Shown: positions 46,007 through 57,102 of the stretch, in pieces
Numbering within the stretch: position 1 is the stretch's first letter
Layout: each line of letters opens with the position of its first letter
Origin: Gamarada debralockiae
Taxonomy: Eukaryota; Ascomycota; Leotiomycetes; Helotiales; Hyphodiscaceae
Assembly: GCA_002803225.1 (NCBI GenBank)
Contig: NXFV01000912.1
Coordinates: 1 to 64,000 of the forward strand
DNA: 64,000 nucleotides
Direction of reading: 5' to 3'
The notes under the pieces: model-generated
The model's input: the letters and a program-made list of their open reading frames with translations, nothing else
What the model was told of the DNA's origin: nothing
Databases searched by the model: none
Made by a program: the position numbers and the translations under genes

Positions 46007-48646
46007 CTAGTACCGCTCAATAATCCACTCTCTCCTTTCATCGGCTTCCATTCCATTCAACATGTTCGCCTCAGCTTTCTTCACCGCGACGTATCTCGCC
46101 ACCACTTCCCGTCCAAGCATCTCCCCCAACCCATCATCCTCCTCCAATTCCTCAAGTGCCTCTTCCAAACTCGCTGGCAATGCTTCCTCAATTCCCAAAT
46201 CTCCCCTCTCCTTAATGCTCAAAGTCGCTGGGTCCTTCTCACAGTCCTTCCAATCCAACGTTTCCCCCGCCACCACACCTTCCATCCCGGCAGAAATAAT
46301 CGTTGCCATCGCCAAGTACACATTGGCAAGCCCATCCAAGCATTTAATTTCCCAATGAGAGCCAGCAACTTTTCTTAGAGGCGTCTCTCGATTCTGACTT
46401 CCCCACGTCACCCATCTTCCACCAGCCCAGCATCCATCAGCAACACGCTCATAACTCGCAGCATTACTGTACGTAAACGCGCAAATGGCTCGCAGATGGG
46501 CCAGTATTCCAGCATAAAATGATTCGTACACATGCTCGCCATTTGGAGAAGAGATAGAAATGTGCACATGTGCTGCAGTTCCCGCCATCATGGAAAATGG
46601 CTTCGGGTGCAGTGTTGCGCGCATTGAGTATCCAGCTGCCACTGTGTAGATGACTTCACGGGCATGCAGCAAAGTGTCAACTGCTTCAAGAGGGGGGAGA
46701 GGAGGGAGAACGAATTCGTATTGGCCGGATGAGCTTTCGGGATGCCATTGCTCGAGATAAATACCAGCTTTGGCCAGAGTTTCGTTGATTTCCTCGGCCA
46801 TTTTCAGAATCGTGCTGCTGTGAAGGGCGCGGGCGGAAGACCATGCGTGACCGCCAGAGTCTGAAATAGTTGTGTAACCAGATTTGCCGTTCTCAGCCCC
46901 AGACGACCGAGCTAGGAAGACGATTTCAATTTCGAATCCCAGAAGGAATTCGAGGCCGTGAAGTTGGGATTCAAGAATTGTCCGGCGCAGAACGGATCTT
47001 GGACAAAGAGTTGCTGCAGATCCATCAGCTTCGTGGAACTCACCTTGTATGGAAGCATAGCTTTCCGAAGGCCCTGGTTTGAGTGAAGAAAATACTGCCT
47101 GAAGTTTGTATTCGCCAGTCGCTGTTTCTCCAGGTATAATTGTGTCGTTTTGGAGAAGACCCAGGCTAGCTTTAGTGATTCCGATATTGAGACTTGCCTG
47201 ATCCTGAAGGACAGCGAGTGCGCGCTTAATTGGGATAACACGCAATCGAGGAGACGCTGTATAATCCAGATATTGTAGGCGAAGGAACTTCGTAGATGGA
47301 TGCTCTTTTAAAAAACTGGTCAAGGATTCCAGATCTGAGGAGCCAGATGGACGAGCTCTGAAAGCGAGTGAGTTTGGTGATTTGGAAAGTTGGTTCAGGG
47401 GCAGATCGAGGCCGTATAGTTTGTTCGAAGTGTGGAAGAAGATATCTTCTACAATTTTGACGGCCTGTGGGATGCTCAAGACCTTGTCTCTCACGTGTTT
47501 CGAAAGAACCTGTCATGTCAGTCGCCGAAGCTCAGGGAGCACTTTCCCGTGACTTACAACTTCCAATGCTTCGCGGACTTGAATGACGGCTAGGAGGTAT
47601 GTTTCAGGAAACCAATGTCCGTCGGTACTCCAGAGCACCTTCTCGGTAGGGCAAAGCTCTAAAATCTCGCGAACTGCATTTTCTTGACCCTCTTTGCTGA
47701 GGAAAGGGAATATTTCGCCAGTGTCTGCGTAAACGTTCTCGTAAACACTCGCAAGATATCCGGCTTCTTTTGTCCATGGATAGCTTGCATGGAGGAGAAC
47801 AATTGGTACTAATGGATACCGCCTGATAAAATCCTGAAGATGAGAGGGAGATGATTTGGTGAGAGTGATATCGTTGTCTCCCAGTCCAGTGTGGAATTGT
47901 AAAGGCTTCCTCTGGCCTAGAGGGCAGCTTTGGATGATGGATGCCGTCTTATGTACGAGAAAAGCGTTCAAAAGTAGGCCATCGAGTCTCTTGAAACGAG
48001 TCTTCCCTTCAGATCTGTACTTTGCGATGTGCTCTACAAATGAAGGCTTGACCTCAGACAACGAGAATGGTGGGGTTGGAATGTTGAGGCCGGTGCGATA
48101 ACAAATGACAGACTTGAATCCGACGACTTCCGGGTCCAAGCTGGCTTCTTTGACATGCCTCTCAAATTCGTGAAGCAACGTCGAAAAGACATCGTCGGGA
48201 GTGGCCGAATGTTGTTTGAGCGCCTGGTCAATAATATCCTCGGCCACCTTCTCGATTCTAACAATTCTCTTACACTTGCTTCGTGTCAGCCTGTCATGCC
48301 ACGCATAATCAAACACCTCATCCTGTCCATCTAAACCATCGTCGACCAAAATTGTCTCGATTCCTTCCATGCAACGCTTCGCCCAGACATCATCAGGTTT
48401 CGCCTTCTCAATTTCAATCGCCTTTACCACGTCGTCCCAAGTCGCAGGGCATCTTAGGGCTACGGATAATTGATTAACGGCTCTAATATGCGACAAAGTC
48501 GATGGAGTGGCTTTCGTTGCATCCCCTCCCGCTTCCGTGGTGATGGAGAGGAGGGGGTATTTTGCTTGCGCTGATGGGATGAGGAGAGGGTGAGCATGGT
48601 TGTCAATGATGGGGGTTGTGTGGATGGCTTTGATGAGTTCTTCCAT
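46007..48646 (-). CDS. fluG: FluG: amidohydrolase / glutamine-synthetase fusion, 863 aa
   Basis: Two exons, 48646-47558 and 47509-46007, give 863 residues, close to known FluG proteins. The N-terminal half is an amidohydrolase with the metal motif DNHAHP (His17 and His19) and VPIVLLHASYPWTKEAGYLA. The C-terminal half is a class I glutamine-synthetase fold: LLGFEIEIVFLAR, then FVLPPLPPLEAVD, MMAGTAAHVHISISS and ERVADGCWAGGRWVTWG. In Aspergillus, FluG is required to make the extracellular signal that triggers asexual sporulation. The same function here is inferred from homology. The start MEELIKAI fits better than an in-frame ATG 58 codons upstream (48820), which would add an unlikely leader. 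Confidence 0.93.
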
Positions 48647-49836
48647 TTCCCCTCTTGTGGCAGATAAGATCAGTGATAAAGGCTTTGAATCCTTCGTTGA
48701 TAGAGGTCTCGCGACACCGGGACTCGTCAGCACTAGGAGGTGCGGCTTCCGACAGCTGTCACGGTGTCTGGTATGGTTTTTCGTAGATATCGATTCGCCG
48801 AAGATCAGTTCTGTTCTCATTTAAATGGTTGTAAAAAGCATAAAAATTGTATCCGACTTGAGAGTGGATTGATGCAGAGTTATCGAGGATGGGATGGAAT
48901 GAGCATTTCGAGGTCGAGGAGGACTTACAAATACACACCGGCCCTTGCGCTATCACTCTCCACCCAAGCGGCTGACATAAGCTCCAATAAATTGGCATCG
49001 GTTAAGTTAAACACACACCTGCATTCCACAAAAAGCTTTGTTTGTACCGGCATGGAGAAATCCAAATACGCCAACACGCCATTGAATTGATATCTATAAA
49101 ACCGAGGCTAGCCAATTCCTGTCCTATTTCGAATTCGCCATGTGCAAGCTACGGCATCCCTTATGACCGACACTCTGCACGAGGGGTATGCGGGCCACTT
49201 CGGGATCAAAGAGCTGCTCGGGGGAAAGGAATGCGTCTTTGATGATGTCGACGTCTCCACAGATACTTCCGAGGTGACGTCTTTTGAGGCTGACAATTCT
49301 AGCCATCGTATTCTGCTACTTGATCAAGATTTCTGTCTATGCTACGTCCAAGAGAGGCCTCTTGAAGCCTGTCAGCAGTCCCAGAAAACCAGTGGCCTTC
49401 TCGCCTCTTGGCTGCTCGTTTGCCAACAGCATCACAATTTGGCAAGATGCTTCTCAAGTTGGGTGGCCTCGCAGTCTAGTTTTGTCTATTTGAAGTGTCT
49501 GATCCCCCTCATTTATCAAAACAAAAAGACGTGGTGCGGTACAGGAATTACCTACGTTGAAGATGTTCTAGTTTGTGAGTTGCCAAATATTCCCTCCTCC
49601 CCTCCCACGCTTGCTCTCCAAACGCGCAGGCGATAGCCCAGATTCCTCAAATACGACTAACGCGTGTACGGTCAACCTCTCACGAGACTTTCATAAGTAC
49701 CATCGGTACGCCCAAGCCAAATGTTCCCGGCGTGTGCCCATCACGGCGACTGGATGATTCAAGTATTCGAAATAGAATCCCAGCAACAGTACCTCCAGGT
49801 TGTTGAATAACTTGAACAATATGGACTATAACGGTA
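48647..49836. other. Intergenic, no confident gene
   Basis: Open frames here (forward 49142-49636, 164 codons; reverse 49306-49124) are not supported by any domain. Mixed composition and nearby broken genes suggest decayed sequence. The FluG promoter lies at its left. Confidence 0.4.
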
Positions 49837-50758
49837 ATGAACTCTTCGCTGCTAGGGGAATCCCCGAACGACATATTAGTGTATCTTCTGCCGGACGACT
49901 TCAACTTCGACGAAGCAGAACTGGAATTGCTGTTCCAAGATCTCGATAGATGCTGTGGTGCCTTTGACCAGCATTTGGAGGAGCTTCAGTCCTCTGCTAC
50001 CGAATATGCTATGAATGTAGACGACCTCACTCCAACCCCAACATCTCCTCTCTCGAGTTTCATTTTATCGATTCCATGGCTCAGAAGACTTCTGTTACTT
50101 CCTCCAAAATCAGCCCACCGGACGCTGGCCTCTTTCCAGTATATCCCATTTCCAGGCTCCATGGGCTTGAACTCAATCACAACGAACAGTCCACTCCCAG
50201 TCTTCAGGGGTGTCTCTTCAAAATGCCCCTCCAGTCGCCCAATCTTAGTCTCCAACATTGTCTCGTCGACTGCAACCGCAATGAGTGCCGCATTGTAACG
50301 TTCAATCAGCCTTGAAAATTTGTCAACTCAAAGATCGCCCTCACGCTCGTCATCCATTCCTTCAGCCTCATCAGTTACCCAATCTTCTTGTCCAAAGTGC
50401 GGCAAAATCTCCCAGAAGAGACAGCTCCAAAGAAAGTATCGTTTTTCAATCCATTATCCTGCCCCATTCTTTCCTTTACCTCGAAAATTCAAGACGCAAG
50501 CTCATCAACACCCTTCACAGTGTACACGTGCGACTCCACACTAAACCCATAGTTTGTGCCGAATCAGACTGTTTTCATCGCACAGCAAAAGAGAGACATG
50601 GACCGACAGGTTACTGCACAACATTGCAATAAAACCCAGTTGACTCTTCCAATGTGTCCAATTTGGGTTGTAAATATGCAACAGTAGGCTTTGCAAGAAG
50701 GGATCATTTGACAAGGTATTTGAAGAGGGCACATGAAGGGAGACAGGATGGTGCATAG
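49837..50758 (+). pseudogene. Frameshifted C2H2 zinc-finger gene
   Basis: From ATG 49837 the frame reads NDILVYLLPDDFNFDEAELE. It appears to continue one frame over near 50070 (SVTSSKISPPDAGLFPVYPI) and in a third frame near 50320. Zinc-finger pieces follow: SCPKCGKISQKRQLQR, then KFKTQAH, then LHTKPIVCAESDC. The last is GCKYATVGFARRDHLTRYLK with RAHEG, ending in TAG at 50758. The fingers are damaged: the first zinc His after LQR is Lys, and HLTRH has become HLTRY, a C-to-T change. The frame changes cannot all be introns. It is a decayed C2H2 regulator with an acidic N-terminus. Confidence 0.5.
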
Positions 50759-51607
50759 GTATTTCTTGAGTGACTTTGCTTTCGAATTTGAGATAGAAGT
50801 GCAATGAAAGTCTTGGAGGGTCAACCATGGATCGATAGTGCACATGACCTTGGTCGCGTGTGCTCTTTGGAGGAGCTGATAAGCAGTTTCCTTGATCCCA
50901 TCTGTTTGCTCGACTCTGGAATCTCAAAAGTTAAATATGCATATCCTGCTCTCCGAATATCCCGTTCTGAAGTACAGATCCCTTCCATCTGGAAGGAGAT
51001 GTATTAAGGGCATTGTCATGTGACTATCCTAACAAGCAGCTAACAGGAGAAAGGCTGTAGTGGATGAGTTTGAATTTTAGCAGAGCAGCATTCTCGAAAT
51101 ACAATTGACTAGTGAATGATATCTCTTTCTAAAACTATGGATGTTTTTAATTAGCAATAAACATCACTGACACTCCTATAAAGCTGCCATCATGTGACCA
51201 TCTGATCTCCTGAGGCAGTTGATTGGGTGAATTTAACTGAATCTACGCGTAACGGGATTGCAGAGCTCTGACTGGCCCGTGACTCACAGAGCAACAGACA
51301 TCCAAATTCACCTTTGGATCCGCTCCCGGGGAACTCTTAAATATTTCCCTTCCCTCCACACACAAACTTTTTTCCTTTCCCACAACGTTACCGCAAAGAT
51401 TTGCCCATTAGATTCTCCGCACCAACCCCTTTTACTTGTTCTTATTTTTGCACATACTTCCATCAACAGCGAACGATCCCACCTCTTGCATCTCAACACC
51501 ACAAACCCCTCTAGTTGCCTACCTTCTCGACAGCGGTATCCTAATCACGACTCCTCCATCACGACATACTCCTACGACGCCATCCTACCCATCTTTCGAC
51601 GACAATA
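50759..51607. other. Intergenic, no gene seen
   Basis: Short frames only. It lies between the broken zinc-finger gene and the duplicated promoter copy. Confidence 0.4.
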
Positions 51608-51716
51608 GTCTAGTCACGTGAGATTATTACCATTTATTCTTATATATACATCAACATGCCTAGACAGGCAAAGGGGCTCTGTCATTCCTAGTTCTGCTGC
51701 GCTAGAACGTGGAAAC
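51608..51716 (+). pseudogene. Orphan copy of the 2EXR gene promoter and first codons
   Basis: This is a near copy of 54156-54263. It carries the same upstream block (CATTTATTCTTATA) and the same first codons ATGCC..ACAGGCAAAGG..CTCTGTC, then AGTTCTGCTGCG and GAACGTGGAAAC. An extra G in AAAGGGG (AAAGGG in the intact gene) shifts the frame after about seven codons, so it runs into a stop. Beyond 51716 the likeness is lost. It is a partial tandem duplicate. Confidence 0.75.
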
Positions 51717-52194
51717 GACGCCCGGGGTTATCCACCAACTATATCTGCACCGTCTCGCCGCCCGGGAATCGTTGCCGAGCACATCCTTGCAATCAGACTC
51801 TGGGGCAGACACTGAGAGAGAAAGCAGCCAATCTTTTCCAGATTTGCCGCTATCAAAATCTATAACATTGAATTAATCGAACTGCCGAATAGAATGACTA
51901 AAATCGCGATTCGATTCGATTCGATCGGAGTCCTATCCGGCCGCACGACTCGTAAGATCGCAACTGAAACCAAGCCTCAAACTTACTTCGAAGCTCCACC
52001 AAACATACGGTTCATATTTCGCGCTCCCTGCCAACTAGAGGCGAGGATGCAGGAACATATTACCTTTTGGATTTTCAGAAGCAAATTCAAAATGCAGTCC
52101 CTAGTCTGCGTGTTGAAGTGAGATATATGATGGATCCCCGCTGAACATATGTGGGCACGAAAGGAACACCTCACAGCTGACATATGGATCGAAT
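51717..52194. other. Intergenic, no gene seen
   Basis: 478 bases between the orphan 5' copy and the receptor gene. A short GATTC run (GATTCGATTCGATTCGATCGG) lies near 51907. Confidence 0.4.
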
Positions 52195-53742
52195 ATGAAG
52201 CTGTTCATCCCTTTTATGTCTTGGTTGTTCTGCGCTACTGCAATTAATGTTCAGTTATCGATTTCTAATCTTTCATCATGTGCAGTGAGTGTGTCTGCTC
52301 TATGGAGGGCTGCAACTAATTTCTTCGAGCTTGGTTGCGTAGTGCAAACGGTCCCTGAAGCAGGATGTTCTCTTACCAATTCGACCTGTCAATGCAGTAG
52401 CAAGACGCTGGCCATCTCGATTTCAGCGTGCATGTTAGCAAATTGCACCATGCATGATAGCCTGGGTAGGATTCAAGCTGGATTTAACTACACATCTAAC
52501 GGAGAAAAGTTCTCTCCAAGCTCAACGCCCAAATGTGCAAACTCCCATTCGAGGACAAGTCGGGATTTGTCATCACCTTCTTCATCACCATTACAGTTAT
52601 AACTGGAATCGTAGTTATCTTACGGCTACTTTCCAAAGTGTTAGGGACGAATGAGTTTGTACTCGAAGACTACATCATTAGCCTTTCAATAGTCTGCACA
52701 ACCCTCTTCCTACATTGGATTCATGCTGACAGATACAGCTACTATCAGTCCCATCTAGCTTATTTGTTATCATCCGTTAGTACATGCTATACCTGGCTTG
52801 GCTCTCGAACTAATCATGTTAGTTTCAAAAGAAGGTTTCGGAAAACACCTCTATAGTCTCCAAGACGATGATCTCTTCATGATCTTCAAACATTGTAATC
52901 CCATCCCCCCCCTCCCCCCTCTTTTGCTTTTTAGCGCCTGAAGATAATAATTTCTAGTCTATATCTCGGAGAATATCTATACTATCGTCCTCGGCCTCAC
53001 GAAAACCTCCATCCTCACTTTTTACCTCCGTATCTTCCAACATCAGTTCTGGTTTCGCGTTAGCGTATTTGCAACTATTTTCTTGATTATTGTAAGCACG
53101 ACTACTATTTCCGTCCTTACATTCTCCGAATGCCACCCTGTGGCGTATTTCTGGGACAAGGACATCAAAGGTGGCACCTGTATCGACTTGAATGCTATCT
53201 CATACGCAAATACCTCTATGAGCATTATACAAGATCTGCTTATTATAGCGCTGCCGATCCCAGTCGTGGCAAAGATGAATATGGACTGGAAAAAGAAAGT
53301 TGGTGTGGCTTTCATGTTCGCTCTAGGTGGTTTGTAGGTTTATTTCTGCAGCCCAATTGGTCACTGCGATTGGCTGACAGATCTAATCAGTGGTTGCATC
53401 GTATCCATGCTCCGGCTGCACTCCATCCTAGTTTTTGGGAACTCCATCGACCCGTCTTGGGACTACGTTCCTCTTTCGCTCTGGGGCGCAGCCGAGCTCG
53501 GGGTTGCAATGATCTGTTCTTGTCTACCTGCTCTGAGAATTTCATTGATACGCCTCTATCCTAGACTGAAACTCTTTTTACGATTTTTAAATACGTGTAC
53601 ATCAAGCTCGAAAAATTCTTCGAGTGACGGAGGATTGAATGTGATGGTTGTGAGGCGGTGCTTTATAGAGCAGGTAGATATAGAATCAGCAACGTTGGAT
53701 ATTAAATGGATATGGGAGGAAGAACACGTGCAGGAAGTTTGA
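52195..53742 (+). CDS. CFEM-domain Pth11-like G-protein-coupled receptor, 431 aa
   Basis: Six exons fit in phase: 52195-52284, 52330-52465, 52510-52779, 52823-52894, 52958-53333 and 53391-53742. A signal peptide (MKLFIPFMSWLFCATAI) precedes a CFEM domain. Splicing restores its cysteine pattern: LSSCALGCVVQTVPEAGC, then TCQCSS, then ISACMLANCT. The rest is a multi-helix Pth11 body: FVITFFITITVITGIVVILR, then FGKHLYSL, YTIVLGLTKTSILTFYLRIF, FSECHPVAYFW and LLIIALPIPVVAKM. A final helix is MLRLHSILVFGNSID. In Magnaporthe, Pth11 senses surface cues at the plasma membrane. The ligand here is unknown. The open frames look broken unless introns are placed carefully, but all six junctions have GT..AG, so I call it intact. 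Confidence 0.72.
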
Positions 53743-54155
53743 AAATTCATTCCATTACTAATTAGCAGCCTTTCTGTCTAAGCGCTCAACATCCAATTGC
53801 TTCAGGGTATCTAGGCCTGGAATTTCCAAGCAACCCCTATAAATGCCTGTAATTCAGGCTAAGGCCCTTGTAAATACAGCGTGATCACCCTGCATATTCC
53901 AAACTTTTGACCGTGACCTTCGTACACCAGGACTCGTTAACTCTACTATAGTCGATCATATAAAGGTAGAATCTAAAGACATTTTAAAGATATTCTTTAA
54001 TAGAACTATTATATAAAGAAGAAAGATTGTAAAGAAAGAAAAATTGAGAGGTGCAGGGTAAATAAATAAGCGGTGAGTATCGATACATGCAATACTGACT
54101 AATACGATACGGTATCGGGCTAGTATCAATACCTCAGGTATCGAAGCCGAGCCTG
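53743..54155. other. AT-rich tract with GATAC/GTATC palindromes
   Basis: Positions 53930-54060 are strongly AT-rich. Positions 54072-54145 contain clustered palindromic words: GTATCGATAC, CGATACGGTATCG, GTATCAATAC and GGTATCG. No gene was seen. This is directly upstream of the duplicated promoter block. Confidence 0.5.
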
Positions 54156-54203
54156 GTCTAGTCGCGCGAGACTATTGCCATTTATTCTTATAAATGCATC
54201 AAC
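54156..54203 (+). promoter_or_regulatory. Immediate upstream block of the 2EXR gene, duplicated at 51608
   Basis: This 48-base block, with CATTTATTCTTATAAATGCA before the ATG, is repeated upstream of the orphan 5' copy at 51608-51656. That suggests a duplicated core promoter. Confidence 0.5.
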
Positions 54204-55720
54204 ATGCCTGGACAGGCAAAGGGCTCTGTCGTTCATAGTTCTGCTGCGTTAGAACGTGGAAACCATGGCCATGGTCGAGGTCGAGGTCGCGGTCGCGGAA
54301 ATCAATATCGTGCTGCCCAGCCACATGTTTCCTCCGCTCATGAGCAAGCCCAGCCATCTCCGGCAATGGGTATGAACATCGCACCAATGACCAACAACCA
54401 CCACACCCAACATCCGCCTAGTCGTGGAGGAGCCAAGGCTCGAGGTAAGAAGTGGGTCCAACTTACTATCAACCCGCCAAACCGTATTCAAGGAGCCCAG
54501 AAGGTTCAGGTCCAGGTGTTAGTTTCTATGCCTCCTGAACACAGCATTCGCCATACTGATAATACATCTAGTGGCCCATTGACCCACTTCCATCCCTTTC
54601 CACGACTGCCGGCTGAGCTCCGTCTCAAGATCTGGCTTATCCACATGGACGAGGATAGACTTATTGAGGTCGAGCATGGTGCCGACTTCAACTACGAGGA
54701 GACCAATCCGCAAGCATTCGAGGACCATGGCTATCACCGCGTATCACCTCGCTCCCGCATTCCACCCTCAATTCTCCAAGTCAATAAGGAGACCCGCGAA
54801 GAGGCCCTTAAGTTGTACAAAAAAGTCATGTTCGATACCCGCACAAAAAACAACAAGCAGTGCGCTATCTATTACAGCCCAAAGAAGGACATCTTGTACT
54901 TCGGTCACAATGCCTGTATCACCACAATCGTCCTCATCTTCCAGATGGCCCACCGTCAAAAGATGGACATTCCCCGCGTCGCCATCAACGCCTCGGGTAG
55001 AGTCACAGAATGTTGCTCGTGGGAGGCAGAAGATGAGTACGACGTTGACCGCAACCGTGGTGTATACGGCGGATGCAATCTTCTCCAAGCTCTTCATGGC
55101 ATCTCCGCGGAGGTGCACAACAAGGAGCGTCCGATTATTACTGGCGGTCGTGGCCTGAAGCACGTCTACTTTGTCCAACCCTCGATGTTCTGGAAAGTTG
55201 AGCCTGGTTATGTCAAACCCTGTGTCGGATTTCGCCCTGCTGTCGGTAATGGCATTACGGCAGGCCAGAAGCGATTTAAGGAGAGTATGCTGCGTATGAT
55301 TGAGGGTGTTCAGGCTGAGGTGAAATTGCGAGGTGTCGGAGAGGAGGATGATGACAACAAGTGGGTTGGCGAAAAGAAGCCAACTTTCAGCTTTGTCAGC
55401 TTGGCTCCCAAGGTCGGCGTCGACCAGAGAGTTTATGATACGATGGTCGTCAAGAGCAACGAATTCAAAAAGCTGAACCGGGGTCGTCATCGGGCCTTGA
55501 TCGACAATGCAAGCACAGAAAATAAGTGCGATGTCACTTGGTGCAAGTACGACTTTCGAGTCCAGCCGGAGCGCGAGATTGGCTTGTTCGGTCTTGCGGA
55601 GAGTATCGAAAAAGTGAAAGAGGTCGTCAAGGAGAGATTGGTAAGTTTGAGCCCCGTTGTTGATTGAGGTTTGACTAACAATCCCAACAGGCGAAGATGA
55701 AGGAGGTCGTCGAGAACTAG
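54204..55720 (+). CDS. 2EXR-domain protein with N-terminal RG repeats, 488 aa
   Basis: Exon 1 (54204-55640) joins through a strong intron (GTAAGT, CTAAC, CAACAG) to a 30-base last exon (55691-55720) encoding AKMKEVVEN. Without that splice the frame would end in other residues at 55667. Residues about 21-33 are RG repeats (HGHGRGRGRGRGN), a likely RNA- or protein-binding disordered tail. FPRLPAELRLKIWLI at about 132-146 is the 2EXR signature, an F-box-related motif widespread in plant-associated and soil ascomycetes. The rest is the usual 2EXR body, including IPPSILQVNKETREEALKLY. Function is unknown; a role as adaptor or ubiquitin-ligase-like protein is inference. The gene's own 5' end was duplicated upstream. 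Confidence 0.78.
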
Positions 55721-57102
55721 GACAAATAGTGGCGGCATATTTGCGATGTTGTAGGAACAGCTTTTCCGATTTCATACATTCAGTCCATGAGTCGACTACA
55801 ATTGAAGGCGATGGTATGGATTTCATATCATAGCGATGTCCTTGCGTCATACTGAGGTACCTGATCACTTTTATTCAGCGGAGTGAGCGTTGATTTTCCA
55901 TATAAAACAATAAAAGCACAATAATGCTTGAAAACGAAGATTACTTGCAAGCACTGATTCCAGAGGTTCAAGAAACTGTGAAGCGATTGAAAAATCCCCT
56001 TCAAAGATTCTATCCAGCGTGGTTCATGTGATAAAGGACCTTGCTTATTGCTCAGCTACCTCACGTGCAGACTTCCCGATGAGATTTTCGGGAATCATGA
56101 TTGTCCTCCGCTGACTGAAACTTCAGAATAATGCCGAAGAAGACGGCCCGAAACTTGGGAGAAGTATCAAGTTCAATGCAAACTGTTGAGCAACGTCCAT
56201 CCTCTCCAAAGGGAGCAACATTGCGAAAACGAGGTGGATGATAATTTGGGTGTATGCACGAGGTGAGATGCGATGAAAGATGAGGCGCTGAAGAAAAAAA
56301 TTCGGCTTCTTCAACGCCGTGAAGGGAAATGTCTTAAAATAGACAACACGTGCTTGAAGCTTTCATCTGGTCAACTGAACCTCACTATTCACCCCGGTTT
56401 TTCTATCAAACAGGCCCCCTCTTCGTAAATATATTTCAATTCACAAATCCCCTCATCGCCCCCAAAACGTCTTCCCATTTTACTACTTCCAATACTCTGA
56501 CTCTGCATATCGTGAATATAAGGAAGCCTTGTTGCCGCGCCACAATCTTTTTGTGCGGCAGTCATCAGCCACCTGCCATCATCAATCCCTACAAGTAAAT
56601 ACGTAGAAAAGTGGCCGGGATATTGATTAACTGTGGTCGTCGATAGGCTGGCAGCTCCGCCCCGTCGCCCCTGCTGCACCACGCTGTAAAATATCCCAGG
56701 ACATCTGCAGACCAGCCCGTGAGTGGAGTACGAGTTGCATTGCTATCAAACCAGAACTGTCACTACTGCTGCCATTTATCGGAAATCTCTCGTCATTGTC
56801 ATCCTCCTCCTCGACATAATTCCAAAGGAAACTAATTGCTATCTCACCCCATCGAACAATCAAAATATCCTTCTAATTGGATCCAGCAGCGAAAAAACGA
56901 TGCTGATGAGCGAATAATCGCCTATCCGACGCCTCGCCACTGTGGAGCAGGCAGCGCCAACCACCCAGAAGAACTTACTTCGAGACGAATCCCTCCCAAC
57001 GGTCAGCCTGGAGAGACCGGGAATGACACTTCCAATTCGAAGATAACCTCAATATCTCTATCATAGTTATTTCTTGAGCTATACATACGTCGAATCGGCG
57101 CA
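55721..57102. other. Intergenic, no gene seen
   Basis: 1.4 kb of short chance frames (for example 56350-56598). It includes the promoter of the membrane protein gene. No repeat was recognised. Confidence 0.4.

Noticed and set aside
49142..49636. 164-codon forward frame
   Set aside because: No domain, no conserved start context, and overlapping frames on both strands look equally random.
54768..55868. 366-codon reverse-strand open frame
   Set aside because: It lies fully antisense to the 2EXR gene, has no recognisable domain, and the forward gene has a clear signature and a strong intron. It is a shadow of codon composition.
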